Source of the DNA: Candidatus Rifleibacteriota bacterium
GTDB lineage: Bacteria > UBP17 > UBA6191 > JACPRK01
Length of the DNA: 5,490 bases
Assembly (NCBI GenBank): GCA_016213865.1
Contig: JACQZL010000083.1
Coordinates: 1 to 5,490, forward strand
Direction of reading: 5' to 3'
Position numbers and translations under genes: made by a program. A model generated the notes under the pieces. The model did no database searches. It saw only the letters and a list, made by a program, of their open reading frames with translations, and had not been told where the DNA came from. Below are positions 1-5,080 of the stretch, piece after piece. The stretch's first letter is position 1, and each line of letters opens with the position of its first letter.

Positions 1-780
1 CTCGCTCTCGTCCTGCTCCTTGCGGCGGCGCCGCTTCCCGCGAGGGGTGCCGGTCGCCCCGACTGCAAGAGCCCGAAGACGTGCACCGTCTATCATCTGT
101 ATCAGCCCCCCATTCGCTGGAGGGCCGCGGCGAACGGGGTCGTGCGTATCCCATACGACATCTTCCCCGTGCAGCCCAGGATGCCGCAGGACCGCGCGAT
201 CGCAGCCATCCGGGCGGCTGTGGCGACCTGGGAGGCCTACAACCCGAAGGTGCGCTTCGTCTATCTCGGAGTGAGATCCCTGCCCCCCCGGCTGGGCGAC
301 GGTAAGAACTCCATCGGGTTCGCCGATCCCGTCTCGACGGGCGTGCTGCTGCCCACGATCGCCGGGAGCGCGGGGTGGCTCGTGGATTCCGAGTACTACA
401 TCAGGGAGTCCGATGTCTTGCTGAACATCTCCACGAACTGGACCTGGGATCCCTGCCCACCGCGCGACGGTGGATGCGTCGACGAGCCTCTTTGGCCCGT
501 CGCGGATCCTCTTGTGGGGCGGGTGGTCTACGCCTGGGCCACTCCTCTCGCGCAAACGGATCTCCAAGGCGTGGCCGCGCATGAGTTGGGGCATCTGCTC
601 GGCCTGGATCACCCTTCGGCGGAGTATTGCTCGCTCACCATGGCTCCCCCTGGCGCGGGGTACGAGCTCCTTCATCGCCGGTTACATCGAGGTGGCTCTC
701 GCAGCGGAGGGCTTGGCCAAGGACACGTTCGGCCGGCTCGATGCCGCAGGCGCCCAGGTCGCGAAGCCGGTGAGCCGTAG
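1..780 (+). CDS. Matrixin-like secreted zinc metalloprotease, 5' partial and 3' disrupted
   Basis: The frame is open from the first base, so the true start lies left of the window. The first codons give a hydrophobic run (LALVLLLAAAPLPARGAG), the core and end of a signal peptide, so the product is probably exported. The mature part has a WEAYNPKVRFVY stretch typical of the start of metzincin catalytic domains. The zinc site HELGHLLGLDH at 580-612 is a perfect HExxHxxGxxH: three His ligands and the catalytic Glu. A Met-turn candidate (CSLTM, Met codon 640-642) follows 10 residues after the last His. After about 655-665 the frame turns into Arg/Gly-rich sequence (LLHRRLHRGGSRSGG...) up to a TAG at 778-780. 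The closing helix of the fold, usually ending near a D..I..LYG-like segment, is missing. I infer that the 3' end was lost and replaced by foreign sequence read out of frame, so the protein is probably not functional. Substrate unknown. Family call is strong; intactness is doubtful. Confidence 0.8.
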   Translation, partial: LALVLLLAAAPLPARGAGRPDCKSPKTCTVYHLYQPPIRWRAAANGVVRIPYDIFPVQPRMPQDRAIAAIRAAVATWEAYNPKVRFVYLGVRSLPPRLGDGKNSIGFADPVSTGVLLPTIAGSAGWLVDSEYYIRESDVLLNISTNWTWDPCPPRDGGCVDEPLWPVADPLVGRVVYAWATPLAQTDLQGVAAHELGHLLGLDHPSAEYCSLTMAPPGAGYELLHRRLHRGGSRSGGLGQGHVRPARCRRRPGREAGEP

Positions 781-994
781 CGTCTTGGGCTGCATGAACG
801 ACTTCGCCTGGTCACTCGAAAGCGATCTGATGAGCTTCGACGGTTTGCGCGTCGCCGACATCCGCTCCGTGAATCACCGGCTGCGACGAGCCATCAACAG
901 CCCGAACGGCCGCCAGCGACCGGTCGATCTTGCGCGGGCCCGCGTCGGCGTGCGCCCTAAGGTCGTTCCACTTCGGCCTACGCCACAACGCTAG
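665..994 (+). pseudogene. C-terminal remnant of a small protein, possibly DUF6933-like
   Basis: In the frame of positions 665-994 (stop TAG 992-994) the translation looks protein-like. It has an amphipathic start (FIAGYIEVALAAEGLAKD), then VSRSVLGCMNDFAW, then LRRAINSPNGRQRPVDLA. The RSVLGxMND core followed by a segment with NSPxG resembles the C-terminal half of DUF6933-type small proteins of unknown function; this is from memory of the family and moderately uncertain. No N-terminal half exists upstream: before about 660 the same frame is only the shadow of the metalloprotease. There is no start codon or ribosome binding site of its own at the junction. It is therefore best read as the tail of a gene joined to the truncated metalloprotease by a deletion. 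Its stop overlaps the stop of the convergent abiEii gene in one CTAG. Confidence 0.45.
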
Positions 995-1820
995 CTCCAT
1001 TGGCCGGCGTTCGGATCCCATCTTCCCGACTCGAGGCCGCTGAGCACTGCGTCCAGGAACGCGGCTACTTCTTGGTGACCCGCCGAAAGATCCCCGCCGA
1101 TCACGAGCGCTTGCGCGAGCTTCCTGTACGGCACCGCCCAATCTCCCGGCGGCTTCGGTAAGTCGTCAGGAAGAGTCTGTTGTCCGCGACCCTCGAAGAC
1201 GCCCGCGAGCGATCGACGAGATCCTTCACGCGGCTGCTCTGCCGGCCATCCCCATAGCTCCGCGTGTACGCGTGCACCTTCTCCGCGATGTGCTGCTCGA
1301 TCGGAAGCGTCGGCACTTCGATCGGTTCGATGCCCGCGAAGGAGAGAAGGTCGGGAGCCTGAAGACGCTCGGGCTGCCACCCAAGGGAATCTGAGAACCC
1401 GATGTCGATCGTGACTTGCTCGAAGAGTCGAGCGGCGAGTTCCGCGCGCACCCGATACCGAACCGCGCCGCCGTCCTGCTCCTCGGTGATCCGCCCAACC
1501 TTCTCGATCGCAAAGAAGAAGAAGTCGTCGACCTGGACCGATTGGCACGCGATGAGATCAGCGGTCGCGGACTCTTCGTCGTCGTGCCTGACGAGGTCCA
1601 TGTCCTTCGTCGTGCGCGTCCGGTCCCCCATCCGGAAATCGAGAGCGAGCGCGCCCTTGAGAATCCATCGCTCGGGAGCCACAACGGTGAGACGCGCGAG
1701 GAGCCGATCGAACACGACCGCCTTCCGAAGACGAACGAGCGACATCCCCGTTTTTCGCGAACGGTTGTTGAGGTGCCGCTCGAGCGCCTGGCGAAACGCG
1801 GCTGCGGTCTCGTACTTCAC
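991..1820 (-). pseudogene. abiEii: AbiEii nucleotidyltransferase toxin (type IV TA), frame-disrupted
   Basis: The N-terminal frame (1820 down to about 1212) is a clear AbiEii/DUF1814 nucleotidyltransferase. It has KGALALDFR (residues 55-63), the metal-binding pair in TKDMDL (71-76), DIGFSD (139-144), EKVHAYTR (180-187) and RVKDLVD (197-203). Enzymes of this family transfer nucleotides to RNA targets and arrest growth or abort phage infection. After KDLVD the frame becomes non-homologous and stops at 1101. A different - frame resumes the family C-terminus: VFEGRGQQTLP, then LPKPPGDW..PY..LA, then GRWDPNAGQW, ending at a TAG at 991-993. Between KDLVD and the F.GRG block only about 14 nt remain where relatives have roughly 20 codons. 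This points to a deletion of about 50 nt, not a multiple of three, around 1195-1212. Translation starts at GTG 1820-1818, overlapping the antitoxin stop (GTGA), so it depends on coupling. The toxin is probably dead unless the break is a sequencing or assembly error. Confidence 0.85.
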
Positions 1821-2434
1821 CGGAGACGCCGTCCATCTTCGATCGCCTCGGTTACGAGACGCTGAACCCGCCCTCCTCGCCCACGGGCAGCGTCGAGAAG
1901 TTGGGATTCTGTCGCCATCCCTCGCTCGATCGCTTGCGTGACGGCGGCTACGATTTGCTCGGGAGCTGTTCCCGTCTTTGCTGCTTCGACGATCGCGCGC
2001 GCCGGTGCGCTCACCTTGATGCCATCGCGCACCACAACGTCAGCCGCACCGAACGGTCGCGTCGTCGTGTGGACAACGACACCTGCCGACTTCGACTGGT
2101 ATCGTCTCGATCGCGGAACCGTGAGATGCGCCACGTCAGGAACGACATCCGAGAGGCCGAGTATGTCGAGAGCACTTTCGTGGGAGACTACGGCAACATC
2201 TAACCCGGCGGCGAGCCAAGCCGCAATCACATCCTCCCGCGGAGAGGAGGGATACTCCCGATAGCGATAGAGGCCTTGGCGTATTCGGGTGAAGCGCCCG
2301 GTTCCCGCGTGATGCGTGAGGAGGGCGCAACTGAAGCCGCAGGCCCGAGCCTGAGTGGCCGTGAAGTATCCGCCCTGCTCAGACGCGGTCTGGAAGAGCC
2401 TTTCGTGGCTGGGATGCGCCCTTGTGTCATGCAT
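1817..2434 (-). CDS. abiEi: AbiEi antitoxin / autorepressor of the type IV AbiE toxin-antitoxin system
   Basis: This 205-residue protein has the AbiEi layout. An N-terminal winged helix-turn-helix (about residues 9-58, HERLFQTASEQGGYFTATQA... to GRFTRIRQGLYRY) is the DNA-binding domain. The C-terminal domain contains SHESALDILGLSDVVPD (84-100), HLTVPRSRR (103-111), VSAPARAIVEAA (141-152) and a helical tail with IERGM. In this family the antitoxin does not bind the toxin directly; it counters the toxin's activity and represses its own operon through inverted repeats. The reading frame is uninterrupted. The ATG at 2434 is supported by a -10 box exactly 7 nt upstream, which implies a leaderless mRNA; no Shine-Dalgarno is present or needed. 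It is the first gene of the operon and overlaps abiEii by 4 bp. Because the toxin gene is broken, this may now be an orphan antitoxin or a stand-alone repressor. Confidence 0.9.
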   Translation of the reverse strand: MHDTRAHPSHERLFQTASEQGGYFTATQARACGFSCALLTHHAGTGRFTRIRQGLYRYREYPSSPREDVIAAWLAAGLDVAVVSHESALDILGLSDVVPDVAHLTVPRSRRYQSKSAGVVVHTTTRPFGAADVVVRDGIKVSAPARAIVEAAKTGTAPEQIVAAVTQAIERGMATESQLLDAARGRGGRVQRLVTEAIEDGRRLR

Positions 2435-2469
2435 ATCTCAAAGTATACTTGAGTTTGCCATGACATCAA
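2435..2469 (-). promoter_or_regulatory. abiE operon promoter, predicted leaderless
   Basis: On the - strand: -35 TTGATG (2469-2464), 16-nt spacer, -10 TATACT (2447-2442), then 7 nt (TTGAGAT) and the abiEi ATG. Four of six -35 positions and five of six -10 positions match the sigma-70/SigA consensus. The distance from -10 to ATG puts the transcription start at or next to the A of the start codon, so the mRNA would be leaderless, a common arrangement in actinobacteria. The region is noticeably more A/T-rich than its surroundings. Confidence 0.75.
2437..2453. promoter_or_regulatory. Candidate AbiEi operator (inverted repeat over the -10 box)
   Basis: CTCAA (2437-2441) and TTGAG (2449-2453) form an inverted repeat with a 7-nt spacer. 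A second, overlapping perfect palindrome AAGTATACTT sits at 2441-2450. Both cover the -10 box of the abiE promoter. AbiEi proteins are known to bind inverted repeats in their own promoter and repress it, so this is a natural operator candidate. Binding itself is inferred. Confidence 0.5.
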
Positions 2470-2520
2470 GACCTCGCTCTTGTCTTGTCCGCCGGTCGCG
2501 TCCCGGGTGTGGTGCAAGAG

Positions 2521-2543
2521 CAGGAAAGTGGTCAAAGTACCAG
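2521..2543 (+). repeat. Left terminal inverted repeat of the insertion sequence
   Basis: Reads CAGG, seven bases, TCAAAGTA, C, C, A, G going inward. Aligned with the right end (one 1-nt gap) about 15 of 23 positions agree, including the outer CAGG and the 8-base block TCAAAGTA at 2532-2539. It lies beyond the 3' end of the transposase gene. Confidence 0.65.
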
Positions 2544-2718
2544 CGGTGTGACTACACAGCAGTAGTGGGCGAGCTTCCTCGTCTGCAGCCACCCGCCGGG
2601 AGCGCTCCGACCGATGTTGGGCGAGGCCGATACTGCGATGAGAGCCGGCTTCGCCCGAGCGCGGACGCGACGAGCTAGCCGGGCAGTGCCCGCTTGTGCA
2701 TGGGTAGCAAGCGGCCGG
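2544..2718. other. Non-coding 3' part of the insertion sequence
   Basis: No convincing gene lies between the left terminal repeat and the transposase stop. A short subterminal inverted repeat ACTAC-N6-GTAGT sits at 2551-2566 and could help transposase binding or end structure. A GC hairpin is listed separately at 2680-2692. Confidence 0.5.
2680..2692. terminator. GC stem-loop downstream of the transposase, weak terminator candidate
   Basis: CGGGC-AGT-GCCCG is a perfect 5-bp stem with a 3-nt loop, 27-39 nt past the transposase stop. A second small inverted repeat (GTAGC 2704-2708, GCTAC 2718-2722) overlaps the stop codon itself. Neither is followed by a T-tract on the - strand, so intrinsic termination is doubtful and read-through toward abiEi is possible. 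Confidence 0.3.
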
Positions 2719-4599
2719 CTACAGGCCGAGCAAGGTGAGCGCGAGCGCCGGTTGACGCGAGAGCTGGCGCAGGCCCTTGGCGATGTTGGTCACCCCGGCA
2801 AGGCGCAGCACGCCGAGGTTGCGCAGCGTGGCGAGCGCCCGCGGAGCCGAGCCCGAGCGCACCTTGGAGGCGTCTTCTCGCATCGTCGCGTCGCGTACCC
2901 AGTGCAGGCCGTTCTCGATCTGCCACTGGCCCCTGCTCGCGTGCAGCAGGATCGGCCCGCTCGCCCGGCTGCTCGTGACGGCGTAGACGGTCTCGGTCCG
3001 AAGCGCCGTCCTCGTCCTCGCGTCGTCGACCTCGCGCATTATCCGCACGAGCTGGGCGACGTGGGGGAAGCTGATCTTCTCGGTGATCGTGCTCGAGGTC
3101 CAGATCGTGCGGGTCTCGACCCGGCCGTGCCCCTTCCCGGTCTCGGTGTAGGGCTCCGACCAGTCCTGCTCGGGAAGGCCGCTGACCGCCTCGTGGAGCT
3201 TGGGCTGGTTGAGATCGGCGTAGAACAGGTAGTCGGCCCGCTTCTCCTCGACGAGGAAGTGGGCGTGCTTGCGCTGAGTATGCAGCGAGTCGGCGGTGAC
3301 GAGGCAGCCTTCGATGTCGAGATCGGCGAGCAACGGCCGAAAGAAGTTGATCTCGTTCGTCTTGTGGTCGACCTCCTGCTGGCCGACCACGACGCGCTCG
3401 TCGTGGGTCAGCACCGACAGCAGGTGCAGCAGGCGACCATCGTCTTGGATCGCGCCGCGCAGGCTCTTGCCGTCGACGGCGAGGCAGCGTGGTGCTCGGC
3501 GATCGTCCTCGACGCGGGCGTCTGTTTGGGCGTCGGATCTCTCTGCCTGCTCCTCGCCGTCGCACTCTGCTCCTCGCGGGCCCTCCTCTGTCGCCGGGTC
3601 GGACGTGCCGTTCGCGCTTGCACGCTTGGTCACCTGCTCGTGCATCGTCTCGTTGACGATCCGGTCGAAGGCCTCCATGTCGGTCCGTTTGAGCGTGCGC
3701 TGGATCGTCGAGTAGCTCGGCACGACCAGGCGCTTCGTCTTCGGCCTCCTGCGGCAGTGCAAGCGAGCTCGCGCCTCGTCGTCCAAGTCGGCGGCCCACT
3801 CGGCGATCTCGGTCGGTCCCCTGGCTCCGCAGAGCACCGCGGCGGCACAGACGACCAAGATCGCGGCGAGCTTGTGGCGTACGCCCTTTGGCTTTCTGTG
3901 GTCGGGCAGCTCGGCAAGCCGGGCGTACAGCCCGCCCTCGCCGTCGATGACGACGGAGTTCAAGTCGACCATGTTCGCCTTCCTCTTTGTGGACGAGCTG
4001 AGCATCGGGTGCTCGAAGGGCGAGGCGAGGATCACTCCTGCGTCGCGCCTGAGCGGGTAGAGCCAGCAGAGCTTCTTGTTGCCGTGATGGACCCAGGAGC
4101 CGCCCCGCCGCCCGTATCCCGAGGTCTCGCCCGCGAGGAGGAAGTTCGCTGCCTTGTAGCAGGTGCCTCGGTGACGAGCCGGGTCGGTGAAGGTCTCGAC
4201 GAGCAGCACCGGGTACCCATAGGCCGCCTCGGCATCGGCACTGAGGCGCTGAAGCGTGCGCGCGAGCACCACGGAGGCGAGGTTCGGGCGCCTGCGAGCG
4301 GGAAGCAGGCAGAACCGCTGGTTGCTCAGGACAAAGCGCAGCCGTCGCAGCTTTGCCTGCTCGCTCCAGCCGATGAAGCGCTCGCGGGGGGCGAGGCTGA
4401 GCGCAGCGGAGCCGAAACCGAGCAGCGCCACCCACTCATCGGCCTCGCAGGCGACGTAGCGCAGGATCCGCCCGACGAGGTTGTGACCGAGGAAGTGGTG
4501 CTCGTCAAGAGCCGCATTGAAGCGGGGCACCTCGTGCGGCGCGACGAGGCGCACGAGGAGGTCGTCGAAGTGCTGAGGGTCCCCGCGGCCGGTGTTCAC
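2719..4599 (-). CDS. ISAs1-family DDE transposase with N-terminal DUF4338 (DruA-like) domain
   Basis: This 626-residue protein has two parts. Residues about 25-195 match DUF4338, the family of the Druantia anti-phage protein DruA: HHFLGHNLVGRILRYV, GFGSAALSLAPRERFIGW (61-78), SNQRFCLLP, PNLASVVLARTLQRLS, YGYPVLLVETFTDP and GTCYKAANFLLAGETSGYGRRG. Residues about 222-325 form the ISAs1 N-terminal associated domain (LPDHRKPKGVRHKLAAILVV). The catalytic domain runs from about 370, with Asp376 in AVDGKSLRGA, Asp437 in VTADSLHTQ and Glu562 in QWQIENGLHW, then RDATMREDASKVRSG. The DDE triad is complete, so it should cut and join DNA at the element's ends. A low-complexity Asp/Glu/Arg-rich linker (about 326-370) separates the domains. 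The start is the GTG at 4599, with GGAG directly before it. The frame is open back to a TAG at 4677-4675 without another ATG, GTG or TTG, so the exact N-terminus is uncertain. The stop TAG is at 2721-2719. Confidence 0.9.
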   Translation of the reverse strand: MNTGRGDPQHFDDLLVRLVAPHEVPRFNAALDEHHFLGHNLVGRILRYVACEADEWVALLGFGSAALSLAPRERFIGWSEQAKLRRLRFVLSNQRFCLLPARRRPNLASVVLARTLQRLSADAEAAYGYPVLLVETFTDPARHRGTCYKAANFLLAGETSGYGRRGGSWVHHGNKKLCWLYPLRRDAGVILASPFEHPMLSSSTKRKANMVDLNSVVIDGEGGLYARLAELPDHRKPKGVRHKLAAILVVCAAAVLCGARGPTEIAEWAADLDDEARARLHCRRRPKTKRLVVPSYSTIQRTLKRTDMEAFDRIVNETMHEQVTKRASANGTSDPATEEGPRGAECDGEEQAERSDAQTDARVEDDRRAPRCLAVDGKSLRGAIQDDGRLLHLLSVLTHDERVVVGQQEVDHKTNEINFFRPLLADLDIEGCLVTADSLHTQRKHAHFLVEEKRADYLFYADLNQPKLHEAVSGLPEQDWSEPYTETGKGHGRVETRTIWTSSTITEKISFPHVAQLVRIMREVDDARTRTALRTETVYAVTSSRASGPILLHASRGQWQIENGLHWVRDATMREDASKVRSGSAPRALATLRNLGVLRLAGVTNIAKGLRQLSRQPALALTLLGL

Positions 4600-4671
4600 C
4601 TCCGAGCTTGTAGCAGCTGGAGTGGGTGGGGCGCCAGTACCCTCGAAGAGGCCCTGGTCAGCGGACTCGTT

Positions 4672-4693
4672 CAGCTACTTTGAATCCGCCCTG
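4672..4693 (-). repeat. Right terminal inverted repeat of the insertion sequence
   Basis: Read inward on the - strand it is CAGGG, five bases, TCAAAGTAG, then CTG. The TCAAAGTA block and outer CAGG mirror the left end. An in-frame TAG (4677-4675) lies inside the repeat, so the transposase reading frame cannot extend beyond the element. Confidence 0.65.
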
Positions 4694-4733
4694 GGAGGGA
4701 CCGGCTGTCCGATGAACCCCATTTCATCAATCT
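4694..4733. promoter_or_regulatory. Short flank with inverted repeat GATGAA-N6-TTCATC
   Basis: Immediately outside the insertion sequence, GATGAA (4711-4716) and TTCATC (4723-4728) form a perfect 6-bp inverted repeat with a 6-nt spacer, in a locally A/T-richer patch. It could be a protein-binding site or a small stem-loop. No gene is visible here and no function can be assigned. Confidence 0.35.
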
Positions 4734-4738
4734 GACTC

Positions 4739-4767
4739 TTGACCGGTCCGCCGATCAGTGCTACGAA
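4739..4767 (+). promoter_or_regulatory. Promoter-like sequence in repeat copy 1
   Basis: TTGACC (4739-4744), exactly 17 nt, then TACGAA (4762-4767). The -35 matches five of six consensus bases. The -10 is weak and lacks the final T. The palindrome GACCGGTC (4741-4748) overlaps the -35. It points toward the secreted-protein gene at 5081. Confidence 0.3.
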
Positions 4768-4839
4768 GTCTGGGCAAAGGGCAGCGGGAGCCTGTCATGC
4801 GGAAGAACGGGGCGGACGTTGCACACACACACACGACTC

Positions 4840-4868
4840 TTGACCGGTCCGCCGATCAGTGCTACGAA
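4840..4868 (+). promoter_or_regulatory. Promoter-like sequence in repeat copy 2
   Basis: This is an identical copy of the candidate promoter 101 bp upstream: TTGACC (4840-4845), 17-nt spacer, TACGAA (4863-4868). If real, the duplication would give tandem promoters, with the CA runs lying in the transcribed leader. Confidence 0.3.
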
Positions 4869-4937
4869 GTCTGGGCAAAGGGCAGCGGGAGCCTGTCATG
4901 CGGAAGAACGGGGCGGACGTTGCACACACACACACAC

Positions 4938-5080
4938 TAGCCGCTTGTGCCCGACCTGCCGCGGGCCTCCCGCTTGCACCCCGTCCCACCCACGCGCCGC
5001 GCGCACCTGTCGCGGCGCGGTAGCCACCGGGAGCCCAGCCCTATGAGGGCTGTCCGAACGAGTGAGGGAAGGGGTCGGCA
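4938..5080 (+). promoter_or_regulatory. Leader region with a hairpin and RBS before the secreted-protein gene
   Basis: This GC-rich non-coding stretch contains a perfect 7-bp hairpin with a 3-nt loop: CAGCCCT (5036-5042), ATG, AGGGCTG (5046-5052). It is followed by a purine-rich ribosome binding site AGGGAAGGGG (5065-5074) 6 nt before the start codon. The hairpin lies 28 nt upstream of the start and could modulate translation, but it has no T-tract. No gene is seen here. Confidence 0.4.

Larger units (their letters stand above)
2521..4693 (-). mobile_element. Insertion sequence, ISAs1-like with DUF4338 fusion, about 2.17 kb
   Basis: One long transposase gene lies between imperfect terminal inverted repeats at 2521-2543 and 4672-4693. 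Both outer ends read CAGG inward, matching the CAGGG ends I recall for the ISAs1 family. The element is longer than usual ISAs1 members (about 1.2-1.5 kb); the extra DUF4338 domain accounts for the difference. The 8-10 bp on each flank (ending ...GCAAGAG on the left, starting GGAGGGAC on the right) do not match, so no target duplication is visible. Either the insertion is old, a flank was rearranged, or an end is off by a little. The transposase frame and catalytic residues are intact, so the element may still be active. Confidence 0.75.
4734..4937. repeat. Two tandem copies of a 101-bp unit, each ending in a CA microsatellite
   Basis: Copy 1 (4734-4834) and copy 2 (4835-4937) are identical from GACTCTTGACC through GGCGGACGTTG. 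They differ only in the CA run: 13 nt at 4822-4834 and 15 nt at 4923-4937. Within each copy GTCCGCC (4746-4752; 4847-4853) and GGCGGAC (4811-4817; 4912-4918) form a 7-bp inverted repeat around 58 nt, so the unit may fold as a closed stem with internal structure. No protein reading frame is convincing. Perfect identity indicates a recent duplication. Confidence 0.9.

Noticed and set aside
142..144. GTG at 142 as the start of the metalloprotease
   Set aside because: The same frame runs open to position 1 and encodes a signal-peptide core, so the real start is outside the window.
1195..1230. Programmed ribosomal frameshift in abiEii
   Set aside because: No slippery run is present, and family residues are missing at the junction, so a deletion explains it better than recoding.
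2684..2704. CAGTG at 2684 as the left end of the insertion sequence
   Set aside because: It matches the right end only over the first few bases and lacks the TCAAAGTA block found at 2532-2539.
2675..4435. A 586-codon open frame on the - strand overlapping the transposase
   Set aside because: It is Arg/Ala/Pro-rich with no family likeness, a frame-shadow of the transposase, which carries the DDE and DUF4338 motifs in its own frame.
2614..4683. A 689-codon open frame on the + strand opposite the transposase
   Set aside because: It mirrors the transposase gene. The translation is Val/Leu/Ala/Gly/Arg-rich with no recognisable domain, as expected from the antisense of a GC-rich gene whose own frame has clear conserved motifs.
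4734..4937. CRISPR array or integron attC sites
   Set aside because: Only two directly abutting 101-bp copies exist, with no unique spacers and no RYYYAAC/GTTRRRY core pair.
2690..4950. Direct repeat CCGCTTGTGC at 2690-2699 and 4941-4950 as a target duplication of the insertion sequence
   Set aside because: The sequences just inside these copies show no terminal inverted repeats. Better ends (CAGG...TCAAAGTA) place the boundaries at 2521 and 4693, leaving one copy inside and one far outside the element.
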